Shown: positions 8,491 to 17,428 of the stretch, piece by piece | Layout: each line of letters opens with the position of its first letter | Position numbering within the stretch: position 1 is the stretch's first letter | Source of the DNA: UA16 sp965661575 | GTDB lineage: Bacteria; Bacteroidota; Bacteroidia; Flavobacteriales_D; Sanyastnellaceae | Assembly: GCA_965661575.1 (NCBI GenBank) | Contig: CBFIEJ010000004.1 | Coordinates: 31,971 to 95,970, forward strand | Reading direction: 5' to 3' | DNA length: 64,000 bases | Translations under genes and position numbers: made by a program | The notes under the pieces: generated by a model | The model's input: the letters and a program-made list of their open reading frames with translations, nothing else | The model's database searches: none | Told to the model about the DNA's origin: nothing

Positions 8491-9363
8491 CTAGGAAAGC
8501 ACCAATTGGGTTTCACCAATGAACTCATTTCCTTCGAGGATTCGAATGGTGTAAATTCCGGGTGGAATGTCCTTTGCAACGGGAATGAAGAAAATGCATG
8601 CTTCGATGCGCTCGTTGTTGTAGTCCACTTCTCGGGAAGCGCTAACGGGATTGCCCAGCGCATTTGCATTGTCTGATTGTTCGCCCATGAGGATGTCTCC
8701 GGATGCGTTGCTGACTTGTAGATGCAAGTTTTTGGATCCTGCGCTTGCGATGCGATTTTCCAACAGCGTAAAGCAGACGCGGACCATGCTCAAGCGTGCG
8801 GCACGCGTGGTTGGCCGCTGGCGTCCATTGCTCAGAACTCGTATCCCTTCCGCCGAGGCTTCTGCCGCCTGCAGTGTTTGTCCAGCGGTGATCATATCTT
8901 CCATGTTTTCTTGCCGTTCCACTAAGTTGGCGTTGCGTTCTTGCACCTCTTCGACACGCGCGCGCATTTGGTCGTTCTCGTCGATGAGCGCAAGATTCAA
9001 TTGATTGAGTGAATCGATCGTGGCTACATATCCCTTCATGATTCCACGCAGCGTTTCGGACTCCTTTTTGGCTCGCGCGAGGGACCAATTTCCATTTTTT
9101 ACTTGGGTGACCAGCCGATCAATGTCATTCTTCTGATCTGCAATTTGGGCGAGCATCAAGGCATTTTCGGTACTCAGAGTGTCGTAGCTAAAACTTAATT
9201 TTTCGAGATCAAACAAGACCTGGTCGCGCTCCAGTGATATCGCCGAATTGTCGGCTTCGACTTCTGCAACCGTTTGATTGGTTTGGTATAGTTGTAAGCC
9301 GAGACCGATGCATACCATGGTTAAAACGGCAGAAGTAATGATGAGAATGCGTTGTGATTCCAT
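8491..9363 (-). CDS. Membrane-anchored coiled-coil protein, unknown function
   Basis: 290 residues from the ATG at 9363, 22 bp after the PhoD-like gene. One N-terminal transmembrane helix (ILIITSAVLTMVCIGLGL, residues 6-23), then about 150 residues of heptad-rich coiled coil (LEKLSFSYDTLSTENALM ... LVERQENMEDMITAG), then a C-terminal beta-rich domain of about 110 residues (VRVCFTLLENRIASAGSKNL ... IYTIRILEGNEFIGETQLVLS). The topology suggests a single-pass inner-membrane protein with the coiled coil and beta domain in the periplasm. Similar proteins recur in Bacteroidota, often mislabelled SMC-like; no function is established. It is the last gene of the leftward operon starting at 13919. Confidence 0.75.
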   Translation of the reverse strand: MESQRILIITSAVLTMVCIGLGLQLYQTNQTVAEVEADNSAISLERDQVLFDLEKLSFSYDTLSTENALMLAQIADQKNDIDRLVTQVKNGNWSLARAKKESETLRGIMKGYVATIDSLNQLNLALIDENDQMRARVEEVQERNANLVERQENMEDMITAGQTLQAAEASAEGIRVLSNGRQRPTTRAARLSMVRVCFTLLENRIASAGSKNLHLQVSNASGDILMGEQSDNANALGNPVSASREVDYNNERIEACIFFIPVAKDIPPGIYTIRILEGNEFIGETQLVLS

Positions 9364-9385
9364 GAGATTCGATAGGTGATGCGGA

Positions 9386-10501
9386 CTACGGAAGAACGGA
9401 ATGCTCAACGCGCAATTGCCCTGACGCGTCCCAAATTTCGGCAGAAACCTTGGCCATTCCGGGTCTTCCCAAGTGCAGAATGCCCACATTGTTTTCCATG
9501 ACGGGTCCGGCAATCCGGTTTCCATTGCGGGTGGCAAAGTCCCACGTCGAGGTGATGCCGCTGGCGGTGATGTCGTAGACGTCCATCCCATTCAATCCCG
9601 AAACTTTCGAAATCTCCGCATAATGAACATCTCCTGTAATGAATACTGTGGGGGTTGGTTTTTGTCGCTCGGCTTCAGCCAACAAGCGAAGCATTTTTTC
9701 TTGTTGCCGGGGAAAATTGGCCCACGATTCGTAGCCATTCCATTCGATGCCGAATTGTGTGGACGAAGCAATGATGCGAAAGTCGGCCTCCACGGCCAGC
9801 TGTTTTTTGAGCCATCGCCATTGATCTGAACCGAGTAACGTTGAGTCAGGATTGCGTTGGGGCTCATAATCCGCCATGTAAGTGAAGGATTGGCTCCCTT
9901 CGAGGATAATGCTTTGTGAGCGTACTAAGTTGTCGCGGAAGGTGCGAGTGTCGAGCAGAATGACGTGAACATCCTGCTTTCCGCCGTCGAACAAGTAGCT
10001 CGTGTAGATGCCTTCTCGATTTCTTCTTGGAGCGTCACGCGCGTCTCCCCAGAAATCCAAGAAAACCTTTTTTGAAGCTTCTTTCAAAGGATAATGTCGC
10101 CCCGCGTCGTTCCATCCGTAATCGTGATCGTCCCAAGTCGCGAGCAATCGTGTCGCTGAATCAAGTCGCTGGAAGAAAGGATTATTTCCAAGGGTTTGAT
10201 ACGCTTTTTGAAGGGTAGAAATTTCCTGCGTATCACCATAAACATTGTCCCCTAGCCAAACGAAGAGATCGGGTTTTTGTTGGATTGTAACATCCAATAC
10301 GGGCATTGGTTTTTCGGCTTGAGCACAACTTCCAAAGGCAACGGAACGCACTTCTTTGCGCACGACGACATCAGCCGCGGCTTTTGTTTCTGCTTTTCGA
10401 AGGATGATAGTCTTGGGCTCAGTTTGGCAACTGAAGAAGGCGCTGGACACCACGATGATGACCAAAGCGAAAGTGAAGTTGCATCGGTACCGGTGCCTCA
10501 T
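9386..10501 (-). CDS. PhoD-like metallophosphoesterase (alkaline phosphatase D family) lipoprotein
   Basis: 371 residues. The N-terminus VVSSAFFSCQTEP is a lipoprotein signal with the lipidated Cys near residue 25. The catalytic domain shows the PhoD metal motifs in order: AFGSCAQ, VWLGDNVYGDT, ATWDDHDYGWND, and FITGDVHYAEIS. The family hydrolyses phosphate mono- or diesters using Fe/Ca; this is the compact Bacteroidota form without the N-terminal PhoD domain. It overlaps the preceding TonB-CTD gene by 4 bp. No pho-box-like repeat is apparent, and nothing shows phosphate control; the enzyme may act on nucleotides or phospholipid head groups in the periplasm. Confidence 0.87.
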   Translation of the reverse strand: MRHRYRCNFTFALVIIVVSSAFFSCQTEPKTIILRKAETKAAADVVVRKEVRSVAFGSCAQAEKPMPVLDVTIQQKPDLFVWLGDNVYGDTQEISTLQKAYQTLGNNPFFQRLDSATRLLATWDDHDYGWNDAGRHYPLKEASKKVFLDFWGDARDAPRRNREGIYTSYLFDGGKQDVHVILLDTRTFRDNLVRSQSIILEGSQSFTYMADYEPQRNPDSTLLGSDQWRWLKKQLAVEADFRIIASSTQFGIEWNGYESWANFPRQQEKMLRLLAEAERQKPTPTVFITGDVHYAEISKVSGLNGMDVYDITASGITSTWDFATRNGNRIAGPVMENNVGILHLGRPGMAKVSAEIWDASGQLRVEHSVLP

Positions 10502-10959
10502 TCACCTAGCTCAAAACGAATGGGGAGCACGTACTGGACAGACACAGCTTTTCCTTGGTTGGTTCCAGGGACAAAGCTTGGGAGTGAATTAACCACGGTA
10601 AATGCTGCCTTTTGAAGCAGATCAGGACCGCGAAGAATTTCTACGGATTTGATGGACCCTTTCTGGGACACTACGAATTGGACCTGCACAGTTCCTTCGA
10701 TTCCTTTTTGGCGCGCATCTTCAGGATAAACGAGGTTTTCCATGATGTGCTCCATCATGCTTTCATTTGAACAGGCTTCGCGTTCTGCGCGTTGGTCAAT
10801 CGAGGAACAACTTTGAAGCACCGGCATTACTTCTGCGCTTGTCACGACGTCGGTCGGAGGGTATCCAATGCCATTCTGTGCTATGAGGTTTTGAAATGGC
10901 AGGCTACATATTGCGACCAAAGCAAGGTTTAAAATTTGCCGTTTCTGTCGTTTTTTCAT
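10498..10959 (-). CDS. Periplasmic protein with TonB C-terminal domain
   Basis: 153 residues. A signal peptide (basic start, then ILNLALVAICSLPFQNLIAQ) is followed by a short linker containing three cysteines (CSSID, EREACSNES) and then a TonB C-terminal domain: YPEDARQKGIEGTVQVQFVV, SIKSVEILRGPDLLQKAAFTVV, LPSFVPGTNQGKAVSVQYVLPIRF. It lacks the Pro-rich spacer and membrane anchor of energy-transducing TonB, so it is probably a free periplasmic or surface-linked relative rather than an energy coupler. It lies in the same operon as the delta-60 protein (18 bp upstream) and overlaps the PhoD-like gene. Confidence 0.85.
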   Translation of the reverse strand: MKKRQKRQILNLALVAICSLPFQNLIAQNGIGYPPTDVVTSAEVMPVLQSCSSIDQRAEREACSNESMMEHIMENLVYPEDARQKGIEGTVQVQFVVSQKGSIKSVEILRGPDLLQKAAFTVVNSLPSFVPGTNQGKAVSVQYVLPIRFELGE

Positions 10960-10977
10960 GCTGAAATATACACGTTA

Positions 10978-12567
10978 TCACTGAACCTTCAATGGCCAAC
11001 GATGGGTGTGCAAGGGATGGTTAATGAAATAATATCCGGGACTTAAAGTGCTTGGGAGTTGAATTTGTCTCGAAAATTTTCGCCATTCGACGGCAATTGA
11101 CTTGCCGGATTGATCCACCAAACTCCAACCGCCTTCATACCCATCATCGGGCGAGTTAGGGATCGTCACAAATGATCCACGGTTTGCGGGGTTTGGGAAT
11201 GGCAGCTCTTCGATTTGCTGCAACGAATGTGACGGCAAGAGCAATTCGCTCGTACCCATGATCCATCGTGATGCGAGCAACGGTCGATCCCATGCACCAA
11301 TGTCCCATTGCCCAACGGTTACCAATCGTTCCCATTGGGCATGATAGATTCCAAGGACATTGTGCCAGTTTCCACCGTAGGGTGTGTTCGGCAGCAAAGC
11401 AGAAATGGGGAGTTGTGGGTCGAAAATTTCGATGAGGTGGGTGCTTTGCGTGCCTTGATTGGGATCACTTCCGATTCCTAAAACTTGGGAATTGGGCAAT
11501 GAAACAAATCCATTCGATGTCCAGTTTTCTGAGAACTCTGAGGTTTGCATGGCCAACGTCGAACCGTTTAGGTCGAACACGACCTGATTCCACCCAGCCG
11601 GAAGGTCATCGGTGATTTCATTGTCTAAAAGGACCACGATCGATTCTCCTTCCAGTGCGATGGCTTTTGCGCTGTGGTTCTGACCGGGGCTGACGTTCAA
11701 ATGCACCCAGCCGTTGGTTCCAAATGTGGCGTCAAGTTGTCCATTGGCCAGGTGTTTGGTCAAGAGCAATTCATAATGGTACGCGTTGGAATAGGCTCCC
11801 GCGGCATACCATGTTCCGTTTTGTCCTTCTACCGCGCAAGTGTAATAACCTCCGATTTCGTGCCGATTGAATCCGGAAGCCATGCCGAGGGTGTCGGTCA
11901 CACTTGAATTTCCGAGGTCGACGATGAGCGATCCATTGGTCCCAAATTCCGTCAAACCTTGTCCGTTTTCATCCATCCTCACCAACGCAGGCATCTCCTT
12001 GTGAAAGCAGCATGGGTCGAGGACATAGCCTAACGCTAATCCACCATTGGTACCGTCTGCATCAGACTCAGCCCATCCGAGCAATGACTGAAAAGGTGAT
12101 CCGAATGAAAAGGTCGAAATGTCGGGCGTGGTGTTTTCACCTTCATTCCATTTGATCTGGATCCATTCGGATGAAAGCCCTGCGTTTTCTGACCCGCTCA
12201 CTTCGATTCCATTGGCGAGTGCCCAGAGGTTTCCATCCGAATCGCTTCGAACATGTTTCAGTCGAATTTCAGTCGAATCGAAGGCAGGCATTGGCAGCAG
12301 CGAAGCTGTTCCATCTTCTTCCACTCGCCAGACTCGTGGTTGGACCCCTCCATCGGCATCAAAGGCCTCGCTGGCAATGGCCAAAGCATCTTCCCAAGGA
12401 GCTATCCCAATCGGTTGTTGCCAAAAACCCTCTCCCTCCAACCACCATCCTTGCTCAGCCCAGCCTTCATCCTGATTCCAAGAAGATTGAGCTTGGACAT
12501 TGCTCAATGAAGCCAGTGCAAGGCAAGCGAAGTTGGCAACCAGCAATGGGTAAAACCAGTTCATCAA
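10978..12567 (-). CDS. Secreted delta-60-repeat-like protein with probable T9SS sorting domain
   Basis: 529 residues. The signal peptide ends near SNVQAQ. The middle contains LTKHLANGQLDATFGTNGWVHLNV and related strands (ENGQGLTEFGTNGSLIVDLG), the delta-60 type of beta-propeller-like repeat. The last 75 residues (FPNPANRGSFVTIPNS ... LVDQSGKSI ... LSPGYYFINH ... RWPLKVQ) fit a T9SS type A CTD, which directs export across the outer membrane and surface attachment or release. The start overlaps the stop of the YHYH gene by 4 bp. Substrate or ligand is unknown. Confidence 0.75.
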   Translation of the reverse strand: MMNWFYPLLVANFACLALASLSNVQAQSSWNQDEGWAEQGWWLEGEGFWQQPIGIAPWEDALAIASEAFDADGGVQPRVWRVEEDGTASLLPMPAFDSTEIRLKHVRSDSDGNLWALANGIEVSGSENAGLSSEWIQIKWNEGENTTPDISTFSFGSPFQSLLGWAESDADGTNGGLALGYVLDPCCFHKEMPALVRMDENGQGLTEFGTNGSLIVDLGNSSVTDTLGMASGFNRHEIGGYYTCAVEGQNGTWYAAGAYSNAYHYELLLTKHLANGQLDATFGTNGWVHLNVSPGQNHSAKAIALEGESIVVLLDNEITDDLPAGWNQVVFDLNGSTLAMQTSEFSENWTSNGFVSLPNSQVLGIGSDPNQGTQSTHLIEIFDPQLPISALLPNTPYGGNWHNVLGIYHAQWERLVTVGQWDIGAWDRPLLASRWIMGTSELLLPSHSLQQIEELPFPNPANRGSFVTIPNSPDDGYEGGWSLVDQSGKSIAVEWRKFSRQIQLPSTLSPGYYFINHPLHTHRWPLKVQ

Positions 12568-13919
12568 CGAATGATGTGCAGCCCTTGGTGGGTTCCGTTT
12601 TCAGAAGTGATGATATAACTCCCATTTGGCAGTGCTGGTAACGCCCACGGCTGGTTTGCAGACAAGGTTGCCTTTTCAATGATTCGACCAAATGCATCAT
12701 GAAGTTGAAAAGGTGTTGGACCTGAGACGCCTTCAATTGCGATTTGGTTGGTGGCTGGATTGGGATAAATGATCCACGTATTGCTAGGGTATTCCAAAAT
12801 TGAGGCCGTCGTGTCATAGTTTTCAACGGTTTCGTCAATGGTGACATTTGTCCCGCCGGGACCCCCGGGTCCACCTGCACCGAAATTATCGGTCGCTACG
12901 ACTCCGCGGTAAGCTGTAAAGAAATAGGGGTACTGAGGGTTCCAATTCTCATCGACGGTGGCGAAGTAGGCATAGGTGCCAGTGGGATATTCGGGGGTCA
13001 CACATTCTCGACCGTTGAATACATCCAAATGACCTTGCATGTCGATGTATTCAAAATCTTCGATGTATGCGCCCAATACTGCCTCTACAGCATCTGCTCC
13101 AGGCGGAATGGCAGGAGTGACAAGCTCTCCAACGTCTGGTCCGTATTGATTCGGCGCGAGAACCGTGCCGTCGGGGAGGGTATGCCGGACTTCAATGTTT
13201 CGCAGGGCATAGCTTGTTTCCATGCGGACAATTCCGCCTGTGCCGTCTTCATTTGCAAACCCAAACGGCCCGTAAATGGGATAACCATCGAATGCAAAGC
13301 CGATAATGGGACTGTGTGCGTCAGGATCGAGCTCCAAAAGACCTTCACTCGGATAGTCATTGCAGACAGGGTTGATGACGTCCATTGAATTACTGAAGGG
13401 TGAAGGAATCAAATGGTGATGATAATTCCCCATGGCCGGATGTCCTTTGGCGCAGTCAAACCCCGCTAATTCGAAGAATCCGCCGTTTTGATGCCAATTG
13501 TTTTGGTTGTTGTAGGAAAAAGCATCCAGCGCATTGAACGTTGGAACGCCATTGATCAACACAGCGGTATGCCCTAAACCTGTCGCCGTTCCTCCAGTCG
13601 GACCCTCCTCCGGGTTGCGGGGAATGCGAAACAAATAATCTGCGTTTTGCGCTTGCGAAGGATTGCCATCGCCGTAAGGAGCTGTGGCATAACGCGGCAC
13701 CCCAGTAGCATGCACATATACATTTTCGTCTGAAAATTGGACCAATTGTACATCGCATTCTATGCCGTTGTCTACCAGATTTCCATTGGTCATGTAGTAT
13801 GAACCTGTTGCCTCGTCGGTATTGATTAACCATGATTCTAGCTCTGGCTGAGCGCCTAGCGGACAAAACCCAAGACCAAAAATGAATGAGCTAAAAACTG
13901 TAAGCGTATAGTTGTTCAT
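12564..13919 (-). CDS. YHYH domain protein with T9SS type A sorting domain
   Basis: 451 residues from the ATG at 13919, chosen because MNNYTLTVFSSFIFGLGFCPLGAQ is a good signal peptide; the open frame runs further upstream without one. The YHYH domain is clear: GNYHHHLIPSPFSNSMD, then HSPIIGFAFDGYPIYGPFG and later YPTGTYAYFATVDENWNPQYPYF. YHYH proteins are secreted and may bind metals through the His-rich motif; no activity is proven. A Gly/Pro-rich linker (GAGGPGGPGG) precedes the CTD, which reads IIYPNPATNQIAIEG ... LHDAFGRIIEKATLS ... LPNGSYIITSENGTHQGLHIIR. First gene of a five-gene leftward operon. Confidence 0.88.
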   Translation of the reverse strand: MNNYTLTVFSSFIFGLGFCPLGAQPELESWLINTDEATGSYYMTNGNLVDNGIECDVQLVQFSDENVYVHATGVPRYATAPYGDGNPSQAQNADYLFRIPRNPEEGPTGGTATGLGHTAVLINGVPTFNALDAFSYNNQNNWHQNGGFFELAGFDCAKGHPAMGNYHHHLIPSPFSNSMDVINPVCNDYPSEGLLELDPDAHSPIIGFAFDGYPIYGPFGFANEDGTGGIVRMETSYALRNIEVRHTLPDGTVLAPNQYGPDVGELVTPAIPPGADAVEAVLGAYIEDFEYIDMQGHLDVFNGRECVTPEYPTGTYAYFATVDENWNPQYPYFFTAYRGVVATDNFGAGGPGGPGGTNVTIDETVENYDTTASILEYPSNTWIIYPNPATNQIAIEGVSGPTPFQLHDAFGRIIEKATLSANQPWALPALPNGSYIITSENGTHQGLHIIR

Positions 13920-14103
13920 GAGAGCGAGGTTTTGAATTTGTAAGGTAGACGAATTGAAGAGGAAGAGGTTTAACTCTGGCTCCAGAATTCGAAGCAAAGG
14001 GCGCTTGAATTGTTGATAACCATGGTGGAAATCGAGCGAACTCCCCGGGCTTTTCACGCCTTTGAGCAGCCTAAATTGCTCTTAAATCAAAGCCTTATAA
14101 AGC

Positions 14104-15666
14104 ATGAAAAGAATATTTACCCTAATGATGGTGTTCGCGGCATGTGCATTGCACGCCCAAGAGCGCTATTTAGACGAAATCTTTGAGAACGTCACCGTTA
14201 CCGAAGATGTCCAATACGCGAGCAATGTTTCTGTCCTCCCCGCATTGCAGGGAGCGCCTCCGATGCAATTGCCACAGCTCATGGATATTTATCAGCCAGA
14301 AGGTGATGAAGAAACAGCTCGCCCGCTGATCTTGGTTTTCCATACTGGAAACTTTTTGCCGCAATATTTGAACGGATCGGCTCTCGGAACACGCAAGGAT
14401 AGTGCAGTGGTAGAATTGTGTGAACGGTTCGCTCGCATGGGTTATGTAACGGCTTCTGTGGACTATCGTTTGGGTTGGAACCCGCTTGCGGGAACCCAAG
14501 AAGAAAGAACGTTCCAATTGATCAATGCTGCTTACCGTGGCGTGCAAGATTCAAGAACGGCCGCTCGATATTTTCGCATGAATGCAGCGGAAATGGACAA
14601 CACCTATGGCATTGACCCAGACAAGATTGCCATGTTTGGTGACGGAACAGGTGGTTACATCACGCTGGCCTCAGCGGCCATTGCAGATTACAATGATATC
14701 ATTTTGGACAACGAAGGCAATCCCATTGAGGTCTTTTGGTATGATCCAGGAGACGGCTCTTCCATTCCAATGGTCATTGAGTCAGTCAACGGTGATCCGG
14801 AAGCGAAATATGATGGATTCACGCCAGACAGCCTGCAACTATGCGTCGGCCACTATCCTGAATACAGTTCTGAATTCAACTTCCAGATGAACATGGGCGG
14901 CGCCTTAGGATCGGACAAATGGCTTGATGCGGGTGATCCAGCGATGGTGAGCTTTCATTGTCCTCACGATCCGTTTGCTCCATATGGGACGGGAGTTCTG
15001 GTCGTACCCACGACTCAGGAGCCTGTGATTGAAGTGACAGGAGCTTACGGAGTGCACACATTGATCAACTCTTTTGATGCACCGAACAACAATGATGTTT
15101 TTCAATCGCTCAACTTAGCGGATGACGTGTCCCTCGCAGCGAATGAGATCAACGAAGGAATGGACGGCCTCTATCCTGTGTTGAACAGCTATGTTGATGG
15201 CGCTCCGACCGAGCCTTTTGACAGCTCGCCTTGGCAGTGGTGGGATGTGGCGATGACGCAGATGGTTGACACAGCCAACGGATCAAACATCGCGGCAACG
15301 CAATTGTCTTTGAACCCAACGATGGGCCCAGAAGAGGCATTGCCTTGGATGGATATCATTCAAGCTTATACCGCTCCGCGCATGTACCATGCTTTAGGAT
15401 TTGGTGAGGTAGAAAGCGTTGAAGAGGCGATTGCGAATGACGCATCATTTGCGATCTTCCCGAATCCGACGAGTGGTTTAACGACCATTGATCTGAAGAC
15501 ACCAGCGATTCAGGCTTCATTGTTTTCATTGGATGGACGATTGGTACGCCAATGGCCGTTGGTGGGAATTCAGGGCCAATTTTCAGTTGATTTGAGTGAT
15601 GTTTCCAATGGGACTTACATTGTTCAAATTGACGGAGAGTCTCAGCGCATTTCGGTAACGAGATAA
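14104..15666 (+). CDS. Secreted alpha/beta-hydrolase-fold protein lacking the nucleophilic Ser, with T9SS CTD
   Basis: 520 residues, signal peptide MKRIFTLMMVFAACALHAQ. Residues 55-200 show the carboxylesterase-like core (LMDIYQPEGDEETARPLILVFHTGNF, GYVTASVDYRLGW, RYFRMNAAEMD, DPDKIAMFGDGTGGYITLASAA). The nucleophile elbow, normally GxSxG, reads G179-D-G-T-G183, with Gly at the Ser position. The C-terminal 75 residues are a T9SS type A CTD (FAIFPNPTSGLTTIDL ... LFSLDGRLVRQWPL ... SNGTYIVQIDGESQRISVTR). Either this is a non-catalytic homologue with a binding role or another residue serves. It is monocistronic, ending at a strong terminator. Confidence 0.82.
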   Translation: MKRIFTLMMVFAACALHAQERYLDEIFENVTVTEDVQYASNVSVLPALQGAPPMQLPQLMDIYQPEGDEETARPLILVFHTGNFLPQYLNGSALGTRKDSAVVELCERFARMGYVTASVDYRLGWNPLAGTQEERTFQLINAAYRGVQDSRTAARYFRMNAAEMDNTYGIDPDKIAMFGDGTGGYITLASAAIADYNDIILDNEGNPIEVFWYDPGDGSSIPMVIESVNGDPEAKYDGFTPDSLQLCVGHYPEYSSEFNFQMNMGGALGSDKWLDAGDPAMVSFHCPHDPFAPYGTGVLVVPTTQEPVIEVTGAYGVHTLINSFDAPNNNDVFQSLNLADDVSLAANEINEGMDGLYPVLNSYVDGAPTEPFDSSPWQWWDVAMTQMVDTANGSNIAATQLSLNPTMGPEEALPWMDIIQAYTAPRMYHALGFGEVESVEEAIANDASFAIFPNPTSGLTTIDLKTPAIQASLFSLDGRLVRQWPLVGIQGQFSVDLSDVSNGTYIVQIDGESQRISVTR

Positions 15667-15686
15667 CTTCTCTTTTTAACGATACG

Positions 15687-15722
15687 AAAAGCCCCGACCA
15701 ATCAAATGGTCGGGGCTTTTTC
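15687..15722. terminator. Bidirectional intrinsic terminator
   Basis: Perfect 14-bp inverted repeat: AAAAGCCCCGACCA (15687-15700), loop ATCAAA, TGGTCGGGGCTTTT (15707-15720). Runs of A on the left and T on the right let it work in both directions, ending the hydrolase gene from the left and the helicase gene (stop at 15744) from the right. Confidence 0.9.
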
Positions 15723-15743
15723 ATGTTCAACAAAATATCAGCC

Positions 15744-17243
15744 TCACCTTCGGCTGTATCGAGAATCGCTTTGACCTCCGCGGTTGCCTCCGTTGTTTCC
15801 TCCGTTGTTGCCTCCGCCGCTATTGTTGCCTGAGGATTTTCCCTTACCACGCTGAGGCCGACCTGAGCTGGATTGACCTCCACCTCCATCTCGCCTTGGT
15901 GCGCCACCTCCATCGCGGTCGGAACGGAAACGCTTCCCTGAGCTTCCGCTGTTGTTTCCGCCTCCACCGTGGCGTGGTTTTCCGTGGTTGAAAGGCTTTT
16001 TCTTCTTCTTTTTTGAGCCACCCGAACCAGGAGCTTGAGGCCGCTGATTGGATTTGTTGAGATCAAGTTCGAGTGCAGGTTTTGCCAAGTGCCAAGGATG
16101 ATCTGTAATGAGTGGCACTTCCCGCTTCATCAATTGTTGGATGTCCGACATGAACTTTCGTTCATCCGCTTCATTCACAAACGACCAAGCAACGCCTGAA
16201 GCGCCCGCTCGTCCGGTTCGACCGATTCTGTGCACGTACGTTTCGGAAATGTTGGGAATTTCGAAGTTAATGACATGGCTTACGCCGCTGACGTCAATGC
16301 CACGCGCTGCGATATCGGTCGCAACTAAGATGTTTATCGTGCCTTTGCGAAACCCCTGCATGGCCCGTTCGCGCTGCGGCTGCGTTTTGTTGCCGTGAAT
16401 GGCCGCTGCATTGAGCTTGTTCTTGCTCAGGTAACGGACTACTTTGTCTGCGCCATATTTCGTTCGCATGAAGACCAATGCCGTTTCTACTTCGGGCTGT
16501 TGCAGAAGATGCACGAGCAAATCTCGCTTGTCTGCTTGCATCACAAACATCATCTTTTGGTCTACAGTCTCGGCAGCGGTGCTCTCCCGAGCCACTTCTA
16601 CCCGAACGGGATTGCGCAACATCGTGTTGGCGAATTCCAAAATATTGGGAGGCATGGTCGCTGAGAAAAACAACGACTGCCGATCTTTTGGAATGTGCTT
16701 GATGATGCGCCGCAAATCGTGAATGAACCCCATATCCATCATGGTGTCCGCTTCGTCGAGTACGAAATACTGCAAATGCTTCAGGTTCACGTGGCCTTGC
16801 TCCTGCAGGTCAATCAATCGACCAGGCGTGGCCACAACGATATCTACACCGCGACGTAATTTTTGTACTTGGCTCTTTTGATTCACACCGCCGAAAATTG
16901 TAGCGGTATGAAGCTTCACGTGCTTGGTGTATTCGAGGATGTTTTCTTCGATTTGAATTGCCAATTCACGCGTGGGCGTGAGGATCAATCCTCGAATGGG
17001 TTGAAATTGACCGGAATATCGATCTTGCGAAAGGCGGTGGATCATGGGCAAGCTAAACGCAGCGGTTTTGCCGGTTCCAGTTTGCGCCACGCCCAAGACA
17101 TCTTTCCCGTCTAAAACAACGGGAATAGCTTCGGCTTGAATGGGTGTTGGGGTTTCATAGCCCAACGCATGGATGGCCGTGAGCACATCCGCGCTGAGGC
17201 CTAAATCGTCAAATGAATTCAAAGGGAGTGTTGTAGTGAGCAC
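15744..17243 (-). CDS. DEAD-box RNA helicase, RhlE type, with RGG-like tail
   Basis: 499 residues, GTG start at 17243. Helicase motifs in order: Q motif (FDDLGLSADVLTAIHALGYETPTPIQ), AQTGTGKTAAF (I), PTRELA (Ia), DEAD at VLDEADTMMD (II), SAT (III), ALVFMRTKYGADKVVRYL (IV), ATDIAARGID (V), HRIGRTGRAG (VI). DEAD-box enzymes unwind short RNA duplexes in ribosome assembly and mRNA decay, especially in the cold. Residues from about 395 are a basic Gly/Asn/Arg/Ser-rich tail (KKKKKPFNHGKPRHGGGG, GGNNGGNNGGNRGG), typical for Bacteroidota RhlE homologues and likely to bind RNA or drive condensation. A near-consensus -7 box (GACCTTTG, 17277-17270) lies upstream. Confidence 0.93.
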   Translation of the reverse strand: MLTTTLPLNSFDDLGLSADVLTAIHALGYETPTPIQAEAIPVVLDGKDVLGVAQTGTGKTAAFSLPMIHRLSQDRYSGQFQPIRGLILTPTRELAIQIEENILEYTKHVKLHTATIFGGVNQKSQVQKLRRGVDIVVATPGRLIDLQEQGHVNLKHLQYFVLDEADTMMDMGFIHDLRRIIKHIPKDRQSLFFSATMPPNILEFANTMLRNPVRVEVARESTAAETVDQKMMFVMQADKRDLLVHLLQQPEVETALVFMRTKYGADKVVRYLSKNKLNAAAIHGNKTQPQRERAMQGFRKGTINILVATDIAARGIDVSGVSHVINFEIPNISETYVHRIGRTGRAGASGVAWSFVNEADERKFMSDIQQLMKREVPLITDHPWHLAKPALELDLNKSNQRPQAPGSGGSKKKKKKPFNHGKPRHGGGGNNSGSSGKRFRSDRDGGGAPRRDGGGGQSSSGRPQRGKGKSSGNNSGGGNNGGNNGGNRGGQSDSRYSRR

Positions 17244-17428
17244 TGCGCTTCGTCGCGAGAGTGCTACTGCAAAGGTCGCACATTTCGTTCTTTGTTCGAC
17301 GATTCAGTACGTTGCACGCCGCTCAATGTTTGTTGAATTCTGGAGTTTAACTCATTTTTTCGCTTCAGACTGAGCGGTTTTCAATCGTTTTGTACTGAAA
17401 AGGATTCGAAACGGATAAAAAGAGCACT

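Noticed and set aside
15750..16020. Short repeated units in DNA, considered as CRISPR or a repeat element
   Set aside because: They encode the Gly/Asn/Arg-rich tail of the helicase in frame; units are irregular and have no spacers.
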